Shown here: piece after piece, positions 1 through 5,323 of the stretch
Layout: each line of letters opens with the position of its first letter
Position numbering within the stretch: the first letter of the stretch is position 1
Assembly (NCBI GenBank): GCA_946885335.1
Contig: CAMPGG010000187.1
Location: 1-6,958 of the forward strand
From: an uncultured Chitinophagaceae bacterium
Lineage (GTDB): Bacteria > Bacteroidota > Bacteroidia > Chitinophagales > Chitinophagaceae
Reading direction: 5' to 3'
Length of the DNA: 6,958 nucleotides
Made by a program: the position numbers and the translations under genes
The notes under the pieces: generated by a model
Seen by the model: only the letters and a program-made list of their open reading frames with translations
Told to the model about the DNA's origin: nothing
The model's database searches: none

Positions 1-370
1 GCGCATTGATCAAAACATCCAGCACTTCTGCCGGAATAATGTTTTTATTTCTGTCGATAGTGGAAGAAAAAATCAGGTTATCATAAATGCCAACACAAAG
101 CAGGTCATCCAGGTTCATGACGATGGCATCCTGCGCAATACCTTTCCAGATGGAAATATCTCCCGTCTCCTTCCAATACAAATAAGCCAGTATACTTTTT
201 GTTCCCGCACCATCAGCATGCATCAGGTTCACCCATTCATCATCATTACAAAGCACATCGCTGTAAATTTTACAAAAAGCTTTTGGATAAAGACCCTTAT
301 CCAGGTTTTTGGTGGCGGCATGCACTTCTTCTTTTTGCGCGGATACTCCCCTTTTACTGTAAAGACTCAT
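1..370 (-). CDS. purM: Phosphoribosylformylglycinamidine cyclo-ligase (AIR synthase), N-terminal part, cut by the window edge
   Basis: The enzyme makes aminoimidazole ribonucleotide from FGAM with ATP, the fifth step of de novo purine synthesis, in the cytoplasm. Only the first 123 codons are present; the gene continues leftward past position 1. The reverse-strand protein starts MSLYSKRGVSAQKEE, as I recall for Bacteroidota PurM. It carries the AIR-synthase signature HADGAGTKS at residues 51-59, then IWKGIAQDAIVMNLDDLLCVG around residues 74-94, whose Asp pair (88-89) lies where the family binds ATP and metal. The ATG at 368-370 is chosen because homologous sequence begins exactly there and a good promoter lies about 50 bp upstream. 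There is no Shine-Dalgarno, as usual in this phylum. The frame is intact to the edge. It is divergent from ribF and is not cotranscribed with anything visible. Confidence 0.9.
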   Translation of the reverse strand, partial: MSLYSKRGVSAQKEEVHAATKNLDKGLYPKAFCKIYSDVLCNDDEWVNLMHADGAGTKSILAYLYWKETGDISIWKGIAQDAIVMNLDDLLCVGIYDNLIFSSTIDRNKNIIPAEVLDVLINA

Positions 371-417
371 GGAATGATGATGATTTTAGCTTGCCGGAAT
401 GATTAATTTTGAAGCGG

Positions 418-447
418 CAAATCTAAAACTAAAGGCGCACTTATCAA
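418..447 (-). promoter_or_regulatory. Bacteroidota-type sigma promoter for purM
   Basis: On the reverse strand, a TTG (447-445) is followed after exactly 19 bp by TAGATTTG (425-418). This is a full match to the Bacteroidota -7 consensus TAnnTTTG with the usual -33 spacing. It predicts a purM leader of roughly 40 nt. No purine-responsive element or riboswitch fold was recognised in that leader. Confidence 0.65.
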
Positions 448-476
448 TAGACGCAGGGAGGTAATTGTTGAATGCC

Positions 477-484
477 TATATTCG
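477..484 (+). promoter_or_regulatory. Probable -7 element of the ribF promoter
   Basis: TATATTCG differs by one base from the Bacteroidota -7 consensus TAnnTTTG and ends 12 nt before the ribF ATG. I see no TTG at the expected -33 spacing, so this is a partial promoter call. It implies a very short leader, which leaves no room for an FMN riboswitch. Confidence 0.4.
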
Positions 485-496
485 CACCTGTTTTTT

Positions 497-1420
497 ATGA
501 AGGTTCATTACAAATCACCGTCATTGCCCGTTTTTAAAAATGCCGTCATCACAATCGGCACTTTTGATGGTGTGCATATGGGTCACCGGCAGGTACTGGC
601 AAAATTAAAACAGGAAGCCATAAATGCTGGTGGAGAATCGGTTTTAATAACTTTTGACCCGCATCCGCGTAAGATCATCCAAACTGCCGCCCAGCCCATT
701 AAATTGATCAATACGTTAAATGAAAAAATTGAACTGCTGGAAGAATTTGGTATCGATCATTTGGTAATCATAGAATTCACCCAGGCATTTTCTGAACAAT
801 CAGCCGAAGAATATATCAGGGATTTTTTAATCCGCCAGTTTCAACCGCATACCATCATTATTGGTTATGATCACCGGTTTGGGAAAAACCGTGCAGGTGA
901 TTATAAGTTGCTGGAAAAAATGGCTGATGTTTATCATTACCAGTTAAAAGAAATTTCCGCACACGAACTGAACGAGATCAAGATCAGTTCTACGAGAATA
1001 AGGGAAGCATTGATGCAGGGTAATATGGATGATGCCAATCGCCTGCTGGGTTATACTTTCTTTTTTAGCGGAGAAGTAATTGACGGGGACAAATTGGGCA
1101 GGCTGCTTGGATATCCCACAGCCAATCTAAAAATTACTGATGCCGAAAAAATTATTCCCGGGGATGGCATTTACGCCGTTTATGCAACCTATGAGCAAAC
1201 TAAATACAAAGGGATGATGAGTATTGGTTTTCGTCCAACGGTGAATGGCACAAAAAGAGTCGTTGAAATAAATCTTTTTGATTTTGACAAACACATTTAT
1301 GGTAAATCGCTCAAAGTCCATGTAAAGAAATACCTGCGTGCAGAAGTTAAATTCAATACTACCGAAGCATTGGTTAAGCAAATGGATGAAGACAAAAAAG
1401 CCAGCTTAAAAATTCTTTAA
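497..1420 (+). CDS. ribF: Bifunctional riboflavin kinase / FAD synthetase
   Basis: RibF phosphorylates riboflavin to FMN and then adenylylates FMN to FAD, both with ATP, in the cytoplasm. At 307 aa it has normal full length. The N-terminal FMN adenylyltransferase domain (about residues 15-180) shows the nucleotidyltransferase motif GTFDGVHMGH (21-30), FDPHPR (53-58), IIGYDHRFGKNR (121-132) and the KMSKS-like loop ISSTRIR (163-169). The C-terminal riboflavin kinase domain (about 185-305) shows GRLLGYPTANL (201-211), GDGIYAVY (222-229), MSIGFRPTVNG (241-251) and VEINLFDFD (256-264), whose Glu257 is in the position of the family's catalytic glutamate. The ATG at 497 gives the typical MKVH start; there is no Shine-Dalgarno. 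It is divergent from purM and convergent with the lipoprotein gene, so it is probably transcribed alone. Both domains look intact. Confidence 0.96.
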   Translation: MKVHYKSPSLPVFKNAVITIGTFDGVHMGHRQVLAKLKQEAINAGGESVLITFDPHPRKIIQTAAQPIKLINTLNEKIELLEEFGIDHLVIIEFTQAFSEQSAEEYIRDFLIRQFQPHTIIIGYDHRFGKNRAGDYKLLEKMADVYHYQLKEISAHELNEIKISSTRIREALMQGNMDDANRLLGYTFFFSGEVIDGDKLGRLLGYPTANLKITDAEKIIPGDGIYAVYATYEQTKYKGMMSIGFRPTVNGTKRVVEINLFDFDKHIYGKSLKVHVKKYLRAEVKFNTTEALVKQMDEDKKASLKIL

Positions 1421-1428
1421 GCCGGCTT
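1394..1428 (-). terminator. Intrinsic terminator of the lipoprotein gene, inside the 3' end of ribF
   Basis: The 13-nt arms at 1398-1410 and 1416-1428 enclose a 5-nt loop. On the reverse strand all 13 positions pair, one of them as G-U, and the hairpin runs into a U-rich tail (complement of the A-run at 1394-1399, two bases of which are in the stem). On the forward strand the same position is an A-C mismatch and no T-run follows. It therefore serves the leftward lipoprotein gene better than ribF. It covers the last codons and stop of ribF. Confidence 0.7.
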
Positions 1429-1448
1429 CTCTCAAAAATTATAAGTTA

Positions 1449-2201
1449 TTAATATTCTATTTTGAATTCCAGTTTATCAGGACTGTCAAAAAAATCTTCA
1501 ATATTTGTTTCAATAGTAACTTTCTTTTTATCTGCTGATAACTGAACATTTTTACCTGTTACATTTTTAGCGGCATGCGGCAGGTTTATTACCAGGCTGC
1601 TTTTCATGGGAACACCAAAAGAAGAAGTTTGTAATAAGCCCTGCAGGTATTCATCATTGTTTGCGTTTACATACTTCTCTTTATTAAGTGTTTTGGTAAT
1701 TAATCCTTTAGAAAAATTTACATCAAAATAATCATCCATAGATGATGGTTGCGGTGCATTGGCAGCCATTGGGTTTTCTGCAGCGCTCATTTGTTTTTCC
1801 ATCATATCACCCATAATGCGGGTAGTAAGTTTATTGAGTGCGGCAATTTCATTAACTGATTTAAATGGGTATGAAATCCTGGTTGTAAAAATCTCTTCCT
1901 GCATATTCATTTTAATGCCTAAAGAACCTTTTTTAACCAGTTCTTTTTCACCGGCAGTTAAACCCTGGATACTGTCAGCCATTTTATCCAGCATTACGAC
2001 AGTATCGGTAACCATCTTATCAATATCCTGCATTTCATCTCCACCAAATTGTTTGGCCATACCAATAACCGCACTCATATCATTTGTGGTTGCCAGGGTT
2101 CCGCTGCCATCTTCTGCAATTGTAATTTCCTGCACCGTATCAAAGCATCCCATGAGGGTAAGCGAAAACAACACGGCAAAGACCATCACTAACTTCTTCA
2201 T
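1449..2201 (-). CDS. Small lipoprotein of unknown function
   Basis: The 250-aa protein begins MKKLVMVFAVLFSLTLMGC: a Lys-Lys n-region, a hydrophobic stretch, and the lipobox LMGC (residues 16-19). It should be cleaved by signal peptidase II and lipidated on Cys19. The residues after the Cys (FDTVQE) do not resemble the acidic surface-export signal of Bacteroidota lipoproteins, so a periplasm-facing location is more likely (inference). The mature part starts with a short ITIAEDGSGTL segment, then a mixed helical region (about 43-110), a Met/Ala/Pro-rich linker near 135-155, and a beta-rich C-terminal third (about 155-250). I recognise no enzymatic motif or named family. The ATG at 2199-2201 is fixed by the signal peptide. 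It lies 96 bp downstream of holA on the same strand and has its own terminator, so separate transcription or readthrough from holA are both possible. Confidence 0.8.
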   Translation of the reverse strand: MKKLVMVFAVLFSLTLMGCFDTVQEITIAEDGSGTLATTNDMSAVIGMAKQFGGDEMQDIDKMVTDTVVMLDKMADSIQGLTAGEKELVKKGSLGIKMNMQEEIFTTRISYPFKSVNEIAALNKLTTRIMGDMMEKQMSAAENPMAANAPQPSSMDDYFDVNFSKGLITKTLNKEKYVNANNDEYLQGLLQTSSFGVPMKSSLVINLPHAAKNVTGKNVQLSADKKKVTIETNIEDFFDSPDKLEFKIEY

Positions 2202-2221
2202 AATTGTAGTTTATTTTTTTG

Positions 2222-2229
2222 CAAAATGA
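2222..2229 (-). promoter_or_regulatory. Possible -7 element for the lipoprotein gene
   Basis: The reverse strand reads TCATTTTG, one base off TAnnTTTG, about 20 nt before the lipoprotein ATG. No TTG lies 19 bp further upstream and the site overlaps one arm of an inverted repeat, so support is weak. Confidence 0.25.
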
Positions 2230-2266
2230 AATCTCTTTTTAAAGGGCTTATTTCATTTATTTTTTT
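2224..2266. repeat. Inverted repeat with flanking T-run between holA and the lipoprotein gene
   Basis: AAATGAAAT (2224-2232) and ATTTCATTT (2250-2258) are perfect 9-bp inverted arms. Within the 17-nt spacer, CTCTT and AAGGG can extend the stem. On the forward strand the hairpin is followed after one A by seven Ts (2260-2266), the form of a rightward intrinsic terminator, yet no rightward gene lies upstream here. On the reverse strand, the direction of holA transcription, it is followed by TGC and an A-run, so it would be a poor holA terminator. Confidence 0.4.
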
Positions 2267-2297
2267 GGGTAATGTTTAATATTATGCGCAAGTTAAT

Positions 2298-3296
2298 TCA
2301 GGCAAACATTTTCACCACCATTTCTTTTAAAAGGGAGGCGGACGGAGTTCCGGAATCATTTACACCCACACTTTTTAAATTATACTGGTGAAGCAATAAT
2401 AAGGCTTGTTCAACTTCCGAATAAGTGAATAATTGTTTTGCTTTGAGGTAATCCTTAAAGAAAAAAACATTTACCCCAATGGCCGTTGCCAGGCTTTTAT
2501 CATCTTTGGCCGGCAATCCATACAACATATACAATTTGCTAAAGAATCCGTAAATAGAAGGTAATACCAGTTGAATGGGAGCAGCTTTTGGATTTGCTTC
2601 AAAATAATTGATGATGCGCAGCGATTTGGCTAAATTTTTCGATCCGATAGCGGATTGCAGTTCAAAAACATTAAAGTCCTTACTGATGCCAACATATTTT
2701 TCAATATCATTTTCAGTGATGGTTTTTCCTTCACCCAAATTGATAAATATCTTATCGATCTCGCTATCTATCCGCGATAAGTCGCTCCCAATATGATCAA
2801 CCAATAAGGCTAAAGCTTTGGGTTGAATGTTCATTCCTTTATTGCGGACCATTTCAACGGTAAACTCTTTGACCTGTTCTTCATACAATTTCTTAGTGGT
2901 CAACACCTCGCCTTTTTCTTTCAGCAGTTTGGCCAGCTTTGTACGGCCATCTACTTTTTTTTCTTTATACGCTACTACAAAAATGGTGGATGAAAGCGGG
3001 TGTTCTATATAAGCCTCCAGCTTGTCGATATCCTTCATTTGCTGGGCTTCTTTTATCAATACAACCTGTCTTTCGGCAAACATGGGATAGCGCCTGCAGG
3101 CATTGATAATGTCCGGCCACTGGGCATCTTTTCCATAAAAAACGGTGAGATTAAAACCTGCCTCTGCTTCAGTAAGAATTTTATTTTCTGCGTAGTCTGT
3201 TACTTTATCAATAAAGTACTCTTCTTCACCTTCAAGCCAGTATATTGGTTTAAACAGTTTTCTTTTCCAGTCGGAGATTATCTTTTCAGCGGACAT
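2298..3296 (-). CDS. holA: DNA polymerase III subunit delta
   Basis: Delta is the clamp-loader subunit that opens the beta sliding clamp during replication. The 332-aa product has normal family length. Conserved stretches in the Bacteroidota form include FKPIYWLEGEEEYFID (15-30), NLTVFYGKDAQW (49-60), RRYPMFAERQVVLIKEAQQM (68-87), SSTIFVVAYKEKKVDGRTKL (102-121), GSDLSRIDSEIDKI (170-183) and FNVFELQSAIG (208-218). The helical C-terminal collar domain follows (about 215-332). The open frame continues upstream to an ATG at 3420-3422, but those extra 42 residues do not resemble delta and contain the promoter. The start at 3294-3296 (MSAEKIISDW) is preferred because homology begins there. It is divergent from the coiled-coil membrane protein gene and lies upstream of the lipoprotein gene on the same strand. 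Confidence 0.93.
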   Translation of the reverse strand: MSAEKIISDWKRKLFKPIYWLEGEEEYFIDKVTDYAENKILTEAEAGFNLTVFYGKDAQWPDIINACRRYPMFAERQVVLIKEAQQMKDIDKLEAYIEHPLSSTIFVVAYKEKKVDGRTKLAKLLKEKGEVLTTKKLYEEQVKEFTVEMVRNKGMNIQPKALALLVDHIGSDLSRIDSEIDKIFINLGEGKTITENDIEKYVGISKDFNVFELQSAIGSKNLAKSLRIINYFEANPKAAPIQLVLPSIYGFFSKLYMLYGLPAKDDKSLATAIGVNVFFFKDYLKAKQLFTYSEVEQALLLLHQYNLKSVGVNDSGTPSASLLKEMVVKMFA

Positions 3297-3301
3297 GGGC
3301 G

Positions 3302-3332
3302 CTAAGATAGTTGTTCTGATTTTTTTAACAAA
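3302..3332 (-). promoter_or_regulatory. holA promoter predicting a leaderless transcript
   Basis: On the reverse strand TTTG (3332-3329) is followed after exactly 19 bp by TATCTTAG (3309-3302), one base off the Bacteroidota -7 consensus TAnnTTTG. Only 5 nt separate this box from the holA ATG, so the transcript should start at or very near the start codon. This supports the shorter holA start. Confidence 0.5.
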
Positions 3333-3447
3333 ACAGGCTAAAAGCCTTACTAAACAGGGATTAATGTTTTTGGCACGGTTTTCGAAATTGGTAGCAACGT
3401 TGACGAAAAGCAACGAAAGCAAATTACCAACGCTTAATACACATAAG

Positions 3448-3456
3448 TATAATTTG
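3448..3456 (+). promoter_or_regulatory. Possible -7 element for the coiled-coil membrane protein gene
   Basis: TATAATTTG resembles TAnnTTTG with one extra base between TA and TTTG. It lies about 55 nt before the ATG at 3512. No TTG is present at the usual -33 distance, so the call is tentative. Confidence 0.3.
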
Positions 3457-3511
3457 CATTTATAAAGATTAATTTTATCATCAACTCATTAAAGAACAAA
3501 AACCTTTAAAA

Positions 3512-4489
3512 ATGGCAAACACAAACTATCCATCCGCTACACCGCAAAAAGAAACGCCGCGGAACAATAGCAACAAAAACATTCTGATCGGTATTCTGGC
3601 TGCTGGTTTATTAGGAACATGGGGTTATTTATTATATGATAAAAACCAAACTTCCGAAAAATTAGAAGCTTCTCAAACGCAGGTTAGCACATCTATGAGC
3701 CAACGTGATTCTGTACAGTTAATGTACAACGATGCATTGAGCCGTCTTGATTCATTAACCGGAAGCAACAATGAGTTCCAGGGTCAGATCAGTGAAAATA
3801 ATTCTGAGATCAGCAGGTTGAAATCTGAGATCCGCAGCATTTTGAATAAGAAAAATGCAACAGATGCAGAATTAAAGCGTGCACGGACTTTAATTGCCAC
3901 TTTGAATGAAAAACTGGCAAACCTGGAAGTTGAAGTTACCCGCCTTACTGGTGAAAACCAGGTGTTGGCATCAACTAACACTCAATTGACTACAGAAAAG
4001 CAAGTATTGGAAAGCAATTTAATGACCGCTTCTTCTGATAACATGGCTTTATCTGAAACAGTTGAAATTGGTTCTACTTTCAGTGCTTCAAATATCAGCA
4101 TCACCCCTATTAATGAAAAAAACAGCGGTAAAGAAAAAACTACCACTACAGCTCGTAAGGTTGACAAACTGGTAATTGGTTTTGATGTTGAAAATCGCAT
4201 TGCACAGTCTGGCCCAGCTGACCTTTATGTAAAAGTAACAGCACCTGACGGACAAGTTATTTCTGATCCTTCATTCGGAAGTGGTACTTACACAACCCGT
4301 ATGGATGGCGATATAAAATTTACTTCAAGAATTTCTACCGAGTATGAAACCGGAACAAGAAAGAAAATCCAGGTTCCTTTGAAGCTGAATGATTTTCAGA
4401 CTGGTGATTACAGGATCGAAGTGTATCACAACGGTTTAAAAATCGGTGAGGGCGTAAGAACCCTGAAAAAAGGTGGTTTATTCGGTTAA
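3512..4489 (+). CDS. Single-pass membrane protein with long coiled coil and beta-rich C-terminal domain; function unknown
   Basis: The 325-aa protein has a polar N-terminus with Arg17 and Lys22, one strong transmembrane segment at about 23-42 (ILIGILAAGLLGTWGYLLY), and no signal-peptidase site that I can see. By the positive-inside rule the N-terminus should be cytoplasmic and the rest periplasmic (inference). Residues about 45-185 are rich in Glu, Lys, Leu, Ser and Asn with heptad-like spacing, for example EISRLKSEIRSILNKK and LNEKLANLEVEVTRL, so a coiled coil is likely. A Ser/Thr/Lys-rich linker (about 203-217) leads to a beta-rich domain (about 218-325) with phrases such as DLYVKVTAPDGQVI and GDYRIEVYHNGLKIGEG, which suggest an Ig-like or beta-sandwich fold. 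I recognise no named family; SMC-like labels would reflect only the coiled coil. It has its own terminator and lies divergent from holA, with an AT-rich leader and no Shine-Dalgarno. Confidence 0.85.
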   Translation: MANTNYPSATPQKETPRNNSNKNILIGILAAGLLGTWGYLLYDKNQTSEKLEASQTQVSTSMSQRDSVQLMYNDALSRLDSLTGSNNEFQGQISENNSEISRLKSEIRSILNKKNATDAELKRARTLIATLNEKLANLEVEVTRLTGENQVLASTNTQLTTEKQVLESNLMTASSDNMALSETVEIGSTFSASNISITPINEKNSGKEKTTTTARKVDKLVIGFDVENRIAQSGPADLYVKVTAPDGQVISDPSFGSGTYTTRMDGDIKFTSRISTEYETGTRKKIQVPLKLNDFQTGDYRIEVYHNGLKIGEGVRTLKKGGLFG

Positions 4490-4513
4490 TTAACATTCAG
4501 ACTCCTGAAAGTT

Positions 4514-4545
4514 ACCGTCACAGCAAGCTGTGACGGTTTTTTTTT
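4514..4545 (+). terminator. Intrinsic terminator of the coiled-coil membrane protein gene
   Basis: A perfect 10-bp GC-rich stem, ACCGTCACAG (4514-4523) with CTGTGACGGT (4528-4537), closes a CAAG tetraloop and runs into nine consecutive Ts (4537-4545). It lies 24 bp after the TAA stop and separates this gene from trmN6. Confidence 0.93.
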
Positions 4546-4559
4546 GCCCCAGCATTCCA

Positions 4560-4574
4560 TTGCATAATGCATAA
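4560..4574. repeat. Short tandem repeat / dyad upstream of trmN6
   Basis: TGCATAA occurs twice in tandem (4561-4574). The same bases form the dyad TGCAT-A-ATGCA. It sits about 20-35 bp before the trmN6 ATG, in the area where the promoter should be. It could be an operator or simply AT-rich sequence; no clear -7 box was found here. Confidence 0.2.
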
Positions 4575-4594
4575 TTTCATTTTTATTTTCTCCA

Positions 4595-5323
4595 ATGGCC
4601 AATAGTTATTTCCAGTTTAAACAATTTATTATTCACCAGGATGCCTGCGCCATGAAGGTGACAACGGATAGTTGTTTGTTTGGTAGCATGATCAGTTCAC
4701 TGATGAATGGATCTGTTGTAAAAAATGTTTTGGATATTGGCACCGGCTCCGGTTTGCTTTCTTTGATGATTGCACAACAATTCCCCGCTGCATTGATCGA
4801 TGCTGTTGAAATTGATGAAGCTGCCGCAAACCAGGCGCAGGAAAACGTTCTGGCTTCACCATGGAAAAATCAAATCAAGATCATTCTCACAGACATCAAA
4901 AACTTTCATGCTGAAAAGAAATATGACCTCGTTATATCAAATCCCCCTTTTTATGAAAATGAATTAAAGTCACCGGATAACCGGAAAAACATAGCCCATC
5001 ATCAAACACATTTATATCCTTCGGAGCTTGTTCATTCAATCAAAGAAAATATTTCAGTCAACGGAAAATTCTGCCTGCTCCTTCCATTTAAAAAGAAAGA
5101 AGAATGGTTGATATTGTTGAACAATGCAGGACTCCAGGCGGAGCAAATTGTATATGTAAAGCAAACAATAAATCATCCCACATATTTCAGGATGATTATA
5201 CAGGGAAGAACAGGAACTGGTTTAGAAAATTGTAAAGAATCGGTTGTAATCATTAAAGATGGTGACAACCAATACACAGATGCTTTCAAGCTATTATTGA
5301 AAGATTTTTACCTGCACCTATGA
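4595..5323 (+). CDS. trmN6: tRNA1(Val) (adenine(37)-N6)-methyltransferase (YfiC/TrmN6 family)
   Basis: The family methylates N6 of A37, next to the anticodon, in tRNA1(Val), using S-adenosylmethionine. The 242-aa protein has the family length. The N-terminal signature FQFKQFIIHQDACAMKVTTD (6-25) is typical. It is followed by the SAM-binding glycine-rich loop DIGTGSG (47-53), the acidic VEID (71-74) at the end of strand 2, and the N6-adenine methyltransferase motif NPPFY (116-120), which holds the base to be methylated. The C-terminal part continues the Rossmann-like fold (GKFCLLLPF, 157-165). The ATG at 4595 gives the usual MANSYFQFKQF start. It is isolated from the upstream gene by a strong terminator and overlaps the convergent downstream gene by 6 bp at their stop codons. 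The assignment to TrmN6 is by motif; substrate tRNA is inferred from the family. Confidence 0.9.
   Translation: MANSYFQFKQFIIHQDACAMKVTTDSCLFGSMISSLMNGSVVKNVLDIGTGSGLLSLMIAQQFPAALIDAVEIDEAAANQAQENVLASPWKNQIKIILTDIKNFHAEKKYDLVISNPPFYENELKSPDNRKNIAHHQTHLYPSELVHSIKENISVNGKFCLLLPFKKKEEWLILLNNAGLQAEQIVYVKQTINHPTYFRMIIQGRTGTGLENCKESVVIIKDGDNQYTDAFKLLLKDFYLHL

Noticed and set aside
199..406. Two overlapping forward open frames of 62 and 67 codons
   Set aside because: They are antisense to the purM start region, whose reverse-strand translation matches AIR synthase throughout.
371..496. FMN riboswitch upstream of ribF
   Set aside because: The spacer is only 126 bp, is shared with the purM promoter, and the predicted ribF leader is around ten bases; no conserved RFN elements were seen.
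472..537. A 21-codon open frame (MPIFAPVFYEGS...) preceded by AGGGAGG and overlapping the ribF start
   Set aside because: The likely ribF -7 box is inside it, so it would start upstream of the transcript. Shine-Dalgarno use is also weak in this phylum, and no leader-peptide features are visible.
1759..2229. A 156-codon forward open frame with hydrophobic stretches
   Set aside because: It is the antisense shadow of the lipoprotein gene, whose signal peptide and lipobox show the real frame.
3000..3305. A 101-codon forward open frame
   Set aside because: It lies antisense to the conserved N-terminal region of holA and its product has no recognisable features.
3330..3358. AGGCT-AAA-AGCCT hairpin and repeated AAACAGG in the holA upstream region
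   Set aside because: The stem is only 5 bp with no T-run in a useful place, and the repeats are short enough to be chance.
3297..3422. N-terminal extension of holA to the ATG at 3420-3422
   Set aside because: The extra 42 residues do not resemble delta subunits, homologous sequence starts at 3296, and a good promoter lies within the extension.
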